Source of the DNA: Alphaproteobacteria bacterium | Lineage (GTDB): Bacteria; Pseudomonadota; Alphaproteobacteria; Micropepsales; Micropepsaceae | Assembly: GCA_017307355.1 (NCBI GenBank) | Contig: JAFKFG010000013.1 | Coordinates: forward strand, 54,119-118,118 | Direction: 5' to 3' | DNA length: 64,000 nucleotides | Shown here: piece after piece, positions 16,198-24,923 of the stretch | Layout: every line of letters starts with the position of its first letter | Numbering within the stretch: position 1 is the first letter of the stretch | Position numbers and translations under genes: made by a program | The notes under the pieces: model-generated | Told to the model about the DNA's origin: nothing | The model's database searches: none | What the model saw: the letters and a program-made list of their open reading frames with translations, nothing else

Positions 16198-18873
16198 TCA
16201 GCTCTTTCTCTTGCGCTCCGCAAGGGCAGCTTGCGCCGCCGCCAGACGCGCGACAGGCACGCGAAATGGCGAGCAGGAAACATAATCCAATCCCGTGTCA
16301 TGGCAGAAACGGATGCTATCCGGATCGCCGCCATGTTCGCCGCAGATGCCGAGTTTGAGGCTGTTGCGGGTCTGACGTCCGCGCGTCGCAGCGATGCGGA
16401 TGAGTTCGCCCACGCCATCGACATCGATCGACACGAAAGGATCGCGCGCGATCACGCCTTTGTTGATGTACTCGTTGAGAAACATGCCGGCATCGTCGCG
16501 CGACAGGCCTAACGTGGTCTGGGTGAGGTCATTGGTGCCGAAGGAAAAAAATTCAGCGGTCTCCGCGATCTCCGACGCGCGCAGCGCCGCGCGCGGCAAT
16601 TCGATCATGGTGCCGATCATGTATTCGGGCACATTGCCCTTGGCCTTCTTGATGTCCTCGGCGACGTCGGCGATGCGGCCGGCCAGCCGGTCCAGTTCGG
16701 CCTTGTAGCCCACCAGGGGAACCATGATCTCGAGCTGGACGGGCTTGCCCCCGGCGGCCACCACATTGGCGGCGGCCTCCAGGATCGCCCGGGCCTGCAT
16801 TTCATAGATTTCCGGATAGGTGATGCCCAACCGGCAGCCGCGATGGCCCAGCATGGGGTTGGATTCGTGCAAGGCCGCGGCCCGGGCCTTGAGTTTTTCC
16901 ACGGGAACCCCGCTGGCCTTGGACACTTCCGCGATTTCCGACTCCTTGTGGGGCAGGAATTCGTGCAAGGGGGGGTCCAGAAGGCGGATGGTGACCGGCA
17001 GGCCTTCCATCGCCTTGAAGATGGCTTCGAAATCGCCCCGCTGGATCGGCAGCAGCTTGTCCAGGGCGGCTTTCCGCTCGGCCTCGGTATCCGCCAGGAT
17101 CATCTGGCGGACCGCCACAATGCGATCAGCTTCGAAAAACATGTGCTCGGTACGGCAGAGGCCGATGCCCTGGGCGCCGAATTTGCGCGCCGTGGCGGCA
17201 TCGGCGGGGGTGTCGGCATTGGTACGGACCTTCAAGGTGCGCACCGCATCCGCCCAGCCCATCAAGGTGCTGAAATCGCCGGTCAGTTCCGGCTGGCGCA
17301 TCTTGACCGCGCCCTTATAGACCTTGCCGGCGGCGCCATCGATGGTGATCACTTCGCCGCGCTTCACGGTGTGACCGCCGCTGGTCATTTCGCCCTTGGC
17401 GATGTCGATCTTGAGCGAGCCCGCGCCGGACACGCAGGGACGGCCCATGCCGCGCGCCACGACGGCCGCATGGCTGGTCATGCCGCCGCGCGCCGTCAGG
17501 ATGCCCTTGGCGGCATGCATGCCGTGAATGTCTTCCGGGCTGGTTTCGGTCCGAACCAGGATCACGTCGTGATTGTCGGCGGCGAGCTTTTCGGCTTCGT
17601 CGGCGGTGAAAACCACTTCGCCGGTGGCCGCGCCGGGCGATGCACCCAGGCCGGAGGCGATTTCAATCTTGGGCGCATCCGGATCCAAGGTGGGATGCAG
17701 CAGCTGGTCCAACGCCGCGGGATCGACACGGCTCACCGCCGTGTCCTGGTCGATCAGCTTCTCGCGGACCATGTCCACGGCGGCCTTCAGCGCGGCTTCG
17801 GCCGTGCGCTTGCCCGAACGGGTCTGGAGCATGAAGAGCTTGCCTTCCTGCACCGTGAATTCCACGTCCTGCATGTCGCGGTAATGCTGCTCCAGCCGCT
17901 CGCCAATGGCTTTCAATTCGTCGTAGGCCTTGGGCATGGCTTCTTCCATCGACGGCTTCTTGCCGCCCTGGCGCTCGCGCACGATCTTGGAAATGGGCTG
18001 CGGGGTGCGGATGCCCGCCACCACGTCTTCGCCCTGGGCATTGATGAGGAATTCGCCGTACAGCAGCTTTTCGCCGGTGGCGGGGTCGCGGGTGAAAGCG
18101 ACGCCGGTGGCCGAGGTCTCGCCCCGGTTGCCGAATACCATCGCCTGCACCGTCACGGCAGTGCCCCAATCGGCGGGAATATTGTGCAGCTTGCGATAGG
18201 TGTTGGCGCGCGGGCTTTCCCATGAGCCGAACACCGCGCCGATGGCGCCCCAAAGCTGTTCCTGCACGTCTTCCGGGAACGGCTTCTTCAGTTCCCTTTC
18301 CACGCTCTTCTTGAAGCGGTCGGCGATGCGCTTGAGATCGTCGGCATCCAGATCGGTATCGAGTTCGACGCCCTTGGCGTCCTTTTCCTCGTCCAGGATT
18401 TCCTCGAAGGTGGCATGCTCGACGCCCAGCACCACGTCGGAATACATCTGGATGAAGCGGCGATAGCTGTCATAGGCGAAACGCGCGTCGCCGGTGAGCT
18501 TGGCAAGCCCTTCGGTGGTGGCGGCGTTGAGGCCCAGATTGAGGACCGTGTCCATCATGCCGGGCATGGAGACGCGGGCGCCCGAGCGCACCGACACCAG
18601 CAGCGGCTTGGCGGGATCGCCGAAATTGCCATGGGCCAGTTCGCCCACCTTTTTGACGGCGGCATCGACCTGGTCCTTCAGGTCGGCGGGATAATTTTCC
18701 TTGTTGGCGTAATAGTGGGTGCAGACTTCGGTGGTGATGGAGAAGCCCGGAGGCACCGGCAGGCCGAGATTGCTCATCTCCGCCAGGTTGGCGCCCTTGC
18801 CGCCCAGCAGGTTCTTCATGCCCGCCTGGCCTTCGGCTTTTCCGTCTCCGAACGCATAAACCCACTTGGTCAT
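16198..18873 (-). CDS. ppdK: Pyruvate, phosphate dikinase
   Basis: An 891-residue enzyme interconverting pyruvate + ATP + Pi and phosphoenolpyruvate + AMP + PPi. Domains in order: nucleotide-grasp (begins WVYAFGDG, GGKGANLAEMSNLGLPVPPG), central phosphohistidine domain with GGMTSHAAVVARGMGRPCVSG at about 450-470, and the C-terminal PEP-binding barrel with GLCRTEHMFFE, SFGTNDLTQTTLGLSRDD and ICGEHGGDP. Length is typical. The ATG overlaps the glyS stop by 4 bases, making it the last gene of glyQ-glyS-ppdK, an arrangement common in Alphaproteobacteria. Role: gluconeogenesis or pyruvate/PEP balance. Confidence 0.97.
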   Translation of the reverse strand: MTKWVYAFGDGKAEGQAGMKNLLGGKGANLAEMSNLGLPVPPGFSITTEVCTHYYANKENYPADLKDQVDAAVKKVGELAHGNFGDPAKPLLVSVRSGARVSMPGMMDTVLNLGLNAATTEGLAKLTGDARFAYDSYRRFIQMYSDVVLGVEHATFEEILDEEKDAKGVELDTDLDADDLKRIADRFKKSVERELKKPFPEDVQEQLWGAIGAVFGSWESPRANTYRKLHNIPADWGTAVTVQAMVFGNRGETSATGVAFTRDPATGEKLLYGEFLINAQGEDVVAGIRTPQPISKIVRERQGGKKPSMEEAMPKAYDELKAIGERLEQHYRDMQDVEFTVQEGKLFMLQTRSGKRTAEAALKAAVDMVREKLIDQDTAVSRVDPAALDQLLHPTLDPDAPKIEIASGLGASPGAATGEVVFTADEAEKLAADNHDVILVRTETSPEDIHGMHAAKGILTARGGMTSHAAVVARGMGRPCVSGAGSLKIDIAKGEMTSGGHTVKRGEVITIDGAAGKVYKGAVKMRQPELTGDFSTLMGWADAVRTLKVRTNADTPADAATARKFGAQGIGLCRTEHMFFEADRIVAVRQMILADTEAERKAALDKLLPIQRGDFEAIFKAMEGLPVTIRLLDPPLHEFLPHKESEIAEVSKASGVPVEKLKARAAALHESNPMLGHRGCRLGITYPEIYEMQARAILEAAANVVAAGGKPVQLEIMVPLVGYKAELDRLAGRIADVAEDIKKAKGNVPEYMIGTMIELPRAALRASEIAETAEFFSFGTNDLTQTTLGLSRDDAGMFLNEYINKGVIARDPFVSIDVDGVGELIRIAATRGRQTRNSLKLGICGEHGGDPDSIRFCHDTGLDYVSCSPFRVPVARLAAAQAALAERKRKS

Positions 18874-20891
18874 ACCGAAACACCTTCTATTTTGGAGAAG
18901 TCCCCGATTTGGTGAATTACCGCTCGCAGAGCGGCCAGAAGATGCAGCCGGTTTTCCCGGATTGATGCATCGTCCGCATTGACTTTAACACCTTCAAAAA
19001 ATGCATCTACCGGAACGCGCAACGCCGCCATATGGCGCATCGCGGCCGCGAAATTCTCCTCTTCCAGGTCCTTCGTGACCTGATCCTTTGCCGTGCCAAG
19101 TGCGGAAAACAAAGAGACTTCCCCGGGGTCAGTTAATTTGCCCTGGGCGACATCGCCTGCAAAAACCCGGCCATCCTTCTTTTCTTCGGCCTTAAGGATA
19201 TTGGCGGCGCGCTTGTATCCGGCAAGGAGGTTAATGCCGTCATCGCTCTTGAGGAACGCCTGCAGCGCTTCGACCCGCGCCACCAGCCGCACCAGATCGT
19301 CCTCGCCGCCCAGCGCGAACACCGCATCGATCAGATCGTGACGGATGCCTTTTTCCTTGAGCGCGACTTTCAAGCGGTCGGCGAAGAAAGCCGTCAGATC
19401 GTCAGGGACGGTCAAAGGCAGGCGCAGCCCGTTTTCCAGCAAGATGCGGATGACGCCCAAGGCGGCCCGGCGGAGCGCGAAAGGATCGCCCGAACCGGTG
19501 GGCTTTTCACCGGCCGCGAAAAAGCCCTTGAGGGAATCGAGCTTGTCCGCCAACGCAACCGCGATCGAGATTTTGTCGGTCGGCACGGCGTCCGACGGAC
19601 CGACCGGCTTATACTGATCGCGCACGGCGTCGGCGATATCCGCCGCCTCGCCGTCATGCAGCGCATAATAGCGGCCCATCACGCCTTGCAGTTCGGGGAA
19701 TTCTCCCACCACGCCGGTGGTGAGGTCGGCCTTGGCCAGGCGCGCCGCCCGTTCCGCTTTTTGGGGATCGGCGCCGATTTTGCCGGCGATCTCGGCAGCC
19801 AGCTTGGCGATCCGCTCTACCCGCTCGAACTGGGTGCCCAGCTTGGCGTGATAGACGATGCCCTTCAGGTCATCGACCCGGCTGTCCAGCCGGCGCTTGC
19901 GATCTTCGTCCCAGAAGAACTTGGCGTCGAACAGACGCGCGCGCAGCACCCGCTCATTGCCCGCGACAATCTCCCTGCCGCCGTCTTCCGCCAGCATGTT
20001 GGCGACCAGAGCAAAGCGATTGGCCATTTTCCCCGTCTTGGGATCGCGCAGCGCGAAATATTTCTGGTGCGTGCGCATCGAAGTTTGCAGAATTTCGGCG
20101 GGCACATCCATGAACCGGTCTTCGATGGCGCCGGTCAGCACCACTGGCCATTCCGCCAGTCCGGAGACTTCCGCCAAAAGCCCCTCGTCCGGGATCATCT
20201 CCAGGCCGTGAATGAAGGCCGCCTGCTTGACGCCTTCGAAAATAATGGCGGCGCGCTCTTCCGCGTCCAGCACCACGTAATTCTTCTTCAGCGCGGCGGC
20301 GTAGTCGTCGAAGCGGCGCACTTCGATCTTGCCGGACGACAGGAAGCGATGGCCCATCGTATGACGACCGCTGCTGATCCCGGCAAAGCTGAACGGCACC
20401 ACTTCGCCGTCAAAGGTGCAAAGAATGGAATGCAGCGGGCGCACCCAGCGGGTGGCCACGCCGGGCTTCCAACGCATGCTTTTGGGCCAAGGCAGTTTCG
20501 CCATCATCTCCGGCAGGATTTCGCCGAGAACCGTGGCGGTTTCGCGGCCTTCCCGCGCGATCACGGCGATATAGACCTCGCCTTTGGCCTGTTTTTCGAT
20601 CTTGAGCTGATCTTTCGTCAGTCCGGTCTTTTTCAGGAACCCGTCGATGGCGGCCTGGGGCGCATCGACCTTGGGGCCTTTCATTTCCTCGCGAACATCC
20701 GCCTGCTTGGCCGGAAGCCCGCTGACGGCGAGCGTGAGACGGCGTGGGCCGGCAAAAGCCTTGATCCCTTCGAACAGAAGGCCGCGATCCGACAGCGCCC
20801 CCACCACCAGACGCTCCAGATCGCGCGCCGCGCCCGCCTGCATGCGGGCCGGAATTTCTTCGCTGAACAATTCGAGCAGCAGATCGGGCAT
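18870..20891 (-). CDS. glyS: Glycyl-tRNA synthetase beta subunit
   Basis: A 673-residue beta subunit of the alpha2-beta2 glycyl-tRNA synthetase. It begins [18 protein letters not shown], an invariant start of GlyS, with FAGPRRLTL, KGPKVDAPQAAIDGFLKK and VLTGAIEDRFMDVPAEILQTSMRTHQKYF in the core, and a C-terminal anticodon-binding helical region. Start at 20891 overlaps the glyQ stop by one base (TGATG). It makes the enzyme together with the upstream glyQ product. Confidence 0.97.
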   Translation of the reverse strand: MPDLLLELFSEEIPARMQAGAARDLERLVVGALSDRGLLFEGIKAFAGPRRLTLAVSGLPAKQADVREEMKGPKVDAPQAAIDGFLKKTGLTKDQLKIEKQAKGEVYIAVIAREGRETATVLGEILPEMMAKLPWPKSMRWKPGVATRWVRPLHSILCTFDGEVVPFSFAGISSGRHTMGHRFLSSGKIEVRRFDDYAAALKKNYVVLDAEERAAIIFEGVKQAAFIHGLEMIPDEGLLAEVSGLAEWPVVLTGAIEDRFMDVPAEILQTSMRTHQKYFALRDPKTGKMANRFALVANMLAEDGGREIVAGNERVLRARLFDAKFFWDEDRKRRLDSRVDDLKGIVYHAKLGTQFERVERIAKLAAEIAGKIGADPQKAERAARLAKADLTTGVVGEFPELQGVMGRYYALHDGEAADIADAVRDQYKPVGPSDAVPTDKISIAVALADKLDSLKGFFAAGEKPTGSGDPFALRRAALGVIRILLENGLRLPLTVPDDLTAFFADRLKVALKEKGIRHDLIDAVFALGGEDDLVRLVARVEALQAFLKSDDGINLLAGYKRAANILKAEEKKDGRVFAGDVAQGKLTDPGEVSLFSALGTAKDQVTKDLEEENFAAAMRHMAALRVPVDAFFEGVKVNADDASIRENRLHLLAALRAVIHQIGDFSKIEGVSV

Positions 20892-21781
20892 CAGCCATAC
20901 CTCGGCTTGTACTTGCCCATCGGCGTTTCCAGCCAGGCTTCGCAGCAGGCTTTCGCCAGCGCCCGTACCCGGGCGATATAGGCGGCGCGTTCGGTGACGC
21001 TGATCACGCCCCGCGCATCCAAAAGATTGAAGGCGTGGCTGGCCTTGATGCACTGGTCATAGGCCGGCAGCGCCAGTTTCTTGCCTGAAACCAGTTCCTG
21101 GCACTGTTTTTCCGCATCGATGAAATGCTGGAACAGTACCGCGGTGTCGGCGCGCTCGAAATTGTAGGCGGAGAATTCCTGCTCGTTCTGGAAGAAGACT
21201 TCGCCGTAGCGGAATTGGTCGTTGTAGGCGAGGTCGTAAACGAACTCGACATTCTGGACATACATCGCCAGCCGCTCGAGGCCGTAAGTGATCTCCGCCG
21301 CGACCGGATCGCAATCGATCCCGCCCACCTGCTGGAAATAGGTGAACTGGGTGATTTCCATGCCGTCGCACCACACTTCCCAGCCCAGGCCCCAGGCGCC
21401 CAAGGTGGGGCTCTCCCAGTCGTCCTCGACGAAACGAATGTCGTGCAACGCCGGATCGAGCCCGATCGCCTTGATCGATTCCAGATAAAGCGCCTGCACA
21501 TTTTCCGGCGCCGGCTTCAGGATCACCTGGAATTGGTAATAGTGCTGCAGCCGGTTGGGATTTTCGCCATAGCGGCCGTCCTTGGGGCGGCGCGACGGCT
21601 GAACGTAAGCGGCTTTCCAGGGATTGGGGCCCAAGGCCCGCAAGGTGGTGGCGGGGTGGAATGTGCCCGCGCCCATCTCATTGTCGTAAGGCTGAAGGAT
21701 CAGGCAGCCCTTGGACGCCCAAAAATCCTGCAAGGTCAGGATCAGGTCCTGGAAGGTTTTGGCCTTGGAGGGTCTGGTCAC
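20891..21781 (-). CDS. glyQ: Glycyl-tRNA synthetase alpha subunit
   Basis: A 296-residue alpha subunit with catalytic class II motifs: [39 protein letters not shown], the hallmark [33 protein letters not shown], and [20 protein letters not shown]. Length is normal. The start is a GTG at 21781 giving [13 protein letters not shown]; a longer open frame upstream runs into the neighbouring methyltransferase gene and lacks family similarity. First gene of glyQ-glyS-ppdK. Confidence 0.96.
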   Translation of the reverse strand: MTRPSKAKTFQDLILTLQDFWASKGCLILQPYDNEMGAGTFHPATTLRALGPNPWKAAYVQPSRRPKDGRYGENPNRLQHYYQFQVILKPAPENVQALYLESIKAIGLDPALHDIRFVEDDWESPTLGAWGLGWEVWCDGMEITQFTYFQQVGGIDCDPVAAEITYGLERLAMYVQNVEFVYDLAYNDQFRYGEVFFQNEQEFSAYNFERADTAVLFQHFIDAEKQCQELVSGKKLALPAYDQCIKASHAFNLLDARGVISVTERAAYIARVRALAKACCEAWLETPMGKYKPRYG

Positions 21782-21810
21782 GAGTCGGCAATCTCCGGAA
21801 TGGCCGGAAC

Positions 21811-22533
21811 CTACAGACGGGGTACCCCCAGGGCAAGCGCGGCCTTGCCCCGCAATATCGCATCCGCCTCCGGGGTGTAAGCCCCTGAAACATTGTGCAG
21901 AATAAGCCCAGGCAAAAGCCGGAAGGGGGCGGCGGATCCCTTGCGCAGCTGGACCAGGACCCGCTTGGCGGTTTCCCCCGCTTTCGGCCAAAGGGGCAGC
22001 ACGCTGATGCCGGTCAATGGCAAGGCCGAAAGCGCTTCGTTCAGCCGGTCCGCCCGCAGGATGGCGGTGAAGGTTCCCCCGGAAACGGTGCGCTTCATTC
22101 CGGCCTGCAGCCAGTCTCCCAAGCTGCCGTCATCCATCAGGGCGCGGGCCCGGCCGGGCTCCGGCGACGCCTGCCCCTCCCCGTGGAACGGCGGATTGAC
22201 CAGGACGCAGTCATAGTCGCGCTTGAATTCCAGCGGCAGGGCGAACGCATTGGCCGCCGCGAAGCGAACCCGATCCTGCATGCCGTTGGCGGCGGCATTG
22301 TCATTCGCCAGCTGCACCAGATCCCGGTCGATCTCGATGCCGGTGATGGCGATCGATGTCAGCCGCGCTGCAAGGCAAAGGCTTGCCGTGCCCGCGCCCG
22401 CGCCCAGTTCCAGCGCCGTCGCGCCGCCCGGCACCGCCGCCGCCAGCATCACCGCGTCCAGGCCTGCGCGGAATCCGGCTTCCGGTTGGCGCACGATCAC
22501 GCGGCCGTCCAGGAATCTGTCAGGGCCGGTCAT
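21811..22533 (-). CDS. tRNA1(Val) N6-adenine methyltransferase-like protein
   Basis: A 240-residue class I SAM methyltransferase of the COG4123/TrmN6 group. SAM site motif I is [16 protein letters not shown] at about 40-55; motif IV is [12 protein letters not shown], the NPPF type that acts on exocyclic amino groups of adenine. The N-terminal [27 protein letters not shown] matches the family. TrmN6 methylates A37 of tRNA-Val; here the substrate is inferred from the family only. Located 29 bases upstream of glyQ on the same strand, so possibly part of that transcript. Confidence 0.85.
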   Translation of the reverse strand: MTGPDRFLDGRVIVRQPEAGFRAGLDAVMLAAAVPGGATALELGAGAGTASLCLAARLTSIAITGIEIDRDLVQLANDNAAANGMQDRVRFAAANAFALPLEFKRDYDCVLVNPPFHGEGQASPEPGRARALMDDGSLGDWLQAGMKRTVSGGTFTAILRADRLNEALSALPLTGISVLPLWPKAGETAKRVLVQLRKGSAAPFRLLPGLILHNVSGAYTPEADAILRGKAALALGVPRL

Positions 22534-22540
22534 AGGCCCG

Positions 22541-22618
22541 TCTCCCCTGCGCGCGCGTCAGCGCGCTGGCGAGGGAGATGTCCGGAGCAGCGCTTGCGAT
22601 GCGCAGGACAGAAGGGGC
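22541..22618. repeat. Dispersed palindromic repeat, copy B
   Basis: About 78 bases beginning TCTCCCC and containing GCGCGCG-TCA-GCGCGC, then GGGAGATG, and ending GCGCAGGACAGAAGGGG. The first block pairs TCTCCC with GGGAGA around the GC-rich stem. The layout and most positions match the element at 58155-58231. It occupies the gap between the methyltransferase and DUF2007 genes. Confidence 0.6.
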
Positions 22619-22624
22619 TTCCAT

Positions 22625-22840
22625 TCATGGCATTGCTTCGGGGACCGCGGCGCGCAGCAACTTCTCGGCCCGGTTGAAATCCTCGTCCGCCACCATCAGG
22701 CGCCGCGGCACCATGATCGTGCTGCCGTCCATGATGCTGGCATGGGTATCGAACACCAAGGCATCGATCCCGGATTCCTCCAGAATGTGGGTGGCGTAGC
22801 TCAGAATCACGGGGTTGTTGGATTTCAGCACGGCGCGCAT
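22625..22840 (-). CDS. DUF2007 domain protein
   Basis: A 71-residue protein: MRAVLKSNNPVILSYATHIL, then GIDALVFDTHASIMDGS and VPRRLMVADEDFNRAEKLL. This is the full pattern of DUF2007, a small ferredoxin-like-fold family annotated as putative signal-transducing proteins. Biochemical role unknown. It is divergent from the polyprenyl synthase gene and separated from the methyltransferase gene by the repeat. Confidence 0.85.
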   Translation of the reverse strand: MRAVLKSNNPVILSYATHILEESGIDALVFDTHASIMDGSTIMVPRRLMVADEDFNRAEKLLRAAVPEAMP

Positions 22841-22961
22841 GGAGGCTGTATAGACCAGAATATGCGCCTGCCGCGACAGTCTGTCCGCCCGCCCGGGCCT
22901 GCTTTCGGGGCGTGGCTAATTTCTGTACGATGGGCCGGTGTTGGGGGAAATGGGTTCGCGA

Positions 22962-23978
22962 ATGCTCAAAGAGGACAAAGCAGCGTCTGGCCAGGCCGGC
23001 ATATCCCCGGTCGAGCGGCTGAACGCGCTTGTGGCCCCGGATATGAAGGCGGCGGACAAGCTCATTCACAAAGGCATGGCATCCAGCGTCGACCTCATTC
23101 CCGACCTGGCGCGTCACCTGATCGATTCCGGCGGCAAGCGCCTGCGCCCGCTCCTCACCTTGGCGGCCGCCAAGGCCGGCGGCTACCAGGGCGACGGGCA
23201 TGTGCGGCTGGCGGCGGCGGTGGAGTTCATCCATACCGCCACGCTTCTGCATGACGATGTGGTCGACGAAAGCGCGCTCCGGCGCGGGAAGGTTTCGGCC
23301 AATCTGGTCTGGGGCAACAAGCCCAGCGTGCTGGTGGGCGATTATCTCTTCTCCCGCGCTTTCCAGCTGATGGTGGAAACCGGAAATCTCGCGGTTCTGG
23401 GCATTCTTTCCGGCGCCAGCGCGGTCATTGCCGAAGGCGAAGTCATGCAGCTGGGCTCGGCCCGCAGCCTTGCGGTCACCGAAGATCATTACATGAAAGT
23501 GGTGTCGGCCAAGACGGCAGCGCTGTTCGCGGCGGCGGCCGAAGGTGGTGCCGTGCTGGCCGCACAAAGCACCGACTTTATCGCCTCGATGCGCGCCTAT
23601 GGCGAGAATCTCGGTATCGCCTTCCAGCTGGTGGACGACGCGCTGGATTATTCCGGCCGCCAGGCCCTGATGGGCAAATCGGTGGGCGACGATTTCCGCG
23701 AAGCCAAGATGACATTGCCGATCATCCTGTCGGTGGCGCGGGCCGACGAAACCGCGCGCGCCTTCTGGCAGCGGGTGATCGAAACCGGCAACCAGACCGA
23801 AGCCGACCTGCATCACGCCATCAGCCTGGTCGAGCAGACCGGCAGCATCCAAGAAACCATGCGCCGGGCCCGCGCCTATGCCGACGCGGCCAAAAATGCT
23901 TTGGCCATTCTTCCGGCCAGCGAAATCCGCAGCGCCTTGTCCGACATCGCGGATTTCTGCGTGGAACGCGCCTACTGA
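22962..23978 (+). CDS. Polyprenyl (octaprenyl/decaprenyl) diphosphate synthase
   Basis: A trans-prenyltransferase of about 338 residues that extends farnesyl diphosphate with isopentenyl units to make the ubiquinone side chain. First aspartate-rich motif LLHDDVVDES, second QLVDDALDYSG; GGKRLRPLL near the start binds the diphosphate. Length and motifs match IspB/DdsA; the chain length cannot be read, but C50 is usual for Alphaproteobacteria. Possible starts are GTG 22938, ATG 22950 and ATG 22962; GGGGGA at 22943-22948 makes the last most plausible though spacing is long. Convergent with ispE. Confidence 0.92.
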   Translation: MLKEDKAASGQAGISPVERLNALVAPDMKAADKLIHKGMASSVDLIPDLARHLIDSGGKRLRPLLTLAAAKAGGYQGDGHVRLAAAVEFIHTATLLHDDVVDESALRRGKVSANLVWGNKPSVLVGDYLFSRAFQLMVETGNLAVLGILSGASAVIAEGEVMQLGSARSLAVTEDHYMKVVSAKTAALFAAAAEGGAVLAAQSTDFIASMRAYGENLGIAFQLVDDALDYSGRQALMGKSVGDDFREAKMTLPIILSVARADETARAFWQRVIETGNQTEADLHHAISLVEQTGSIQETMRRARAYADAAKNALAILPASEIRSALSDIADFCVERAY

Positions 23979-23993
23979 ATTTATTTCGGCATA

Positions 23994-24923
23994 CTAGAGT
24001 CCATCCGGCGTAGGCCCGATATCGCGCCCCCTATCCTCATGCGCCAGGCCCATCTGGGGAACGAAGGTCGGCTGCACCCACCAGTCGGGATGCTTGTCCT
24101 TCAACGCCGCCGCCGCCCGCGCGCAGCCGCCGTCATCGGGCATCAGCGCAAAACAAGTCGCGCCCGAGCCGGACATGCGGGTGAAGAGCGCGCCCGGCAC
24201 GGCGTTCAAAGATGACAGAACCTCGCCAATGACCGGCTGCAATGCCAGCGCCGGCGCTTCCAGATCATTGCCGGTGGATTCCAGGAACCGCAGAATATCC
24301 GCCAGGTCGTTGAAGCGGCCGCTAGGCAGTGTCATCTCCACGCCGCGACGCTCCTTCAGATTGGCGAACACATCCTTGGTGGGCACCGCGACGCCGGGAT
24401 TGACCAGCAGGATGGGAAGACGGGGAAGCGCGGATATGGGAGTGAGGATCTCGCCGCGGCCTTCCATGAAAGCGGGCGCGCTTTCAACGCAGACCGGAAT
24501 GTCGGAACCCAACTCCATAGCGATCTCGCGCAACATATTCCCGTCCGGCTGAAGGCGCCACAGCGCGGCCAGCATGCGCAAGGCCGCCGCGGCATCGGCG
24601 CTGCCACCGCCCACGCCCGAAGCCACGGGAAGATTTTTCGTGAGCGTGATCTTCGCCCCTGCCCCGCGGCCGGCACGCGCCGCCAGCGCGCGCGCCGCTT
24701 TCAGGACGAGATTGTCGCCATCGCCCAGAGCGGCGGCGAACGGACCTTCGATGCCGAGCGAAAGCGTCTCGGCTTCTTCCACCGCGAGGCGGTCACCGAA
24801 TGCGGTGAAGATCGCCAGACTTTGCAGCGGATGAAAACCGTCGTCCCGGCGGGCACCGACATGCAGGAACAGATTGATCTTAGCGCGCGCCATATGCGCG
24901 CCATCCAATGACGGAGCGTTCAT
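23994..24923 (-). CDS. ispE: 4-diphosphocytidyl-2-C-methyl-D-erythritol kinase
   Basis: A 309-residue GHMP kinase of the non-mevalonate isoprenoid pathway. ARAKINLFLHVGARRDDGFHPLQSL is the conserved start; the ATP-binding loop PVASGVGGGSADAAA lies at about 100; GSDIPVCV and FTRMSGSGATCFAL complete the motifs. Start at 24923 overlaps the stop of the TPR lipoprotein gene by one base (TAATG), so translation is likely coupled. It faces a polyprenyl synthase gene, both acting in isoprenoid supply. Confidence 0.95.
   Translation of the reverse strand: MNAPSLDGAHMARAKINLFLHVGARRDDGFHPLQSLAIFTAFGDRLAVEEAETLSLGIEGPFAAALGDGDNLVLKAARALAARAGRGAGAKITLTKNLPVASGVGGGSADAAAALRMLAALWRLQPDGNMLREIAMELGSDIPVCVESAPAFMEGRGEILTPISALPRLPILLVNPGVAVPTKDVFANLKERRGVEMTLPSGRFNDLADILRFLESTGNDLEAPALALQPVIGEVLSSLNAVPGALFTRMSGSGATCFALMPDDGGCARAAAALKDKHPDWWVQPTFVPQMGLAHEDRGRDIGPTPDGL

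Noticed and set aside
19338..20981. Open frame of about 550 codons antisense to glyS
   Set aside because: Shadow of glyS codons; no ribosome binding site or domain.
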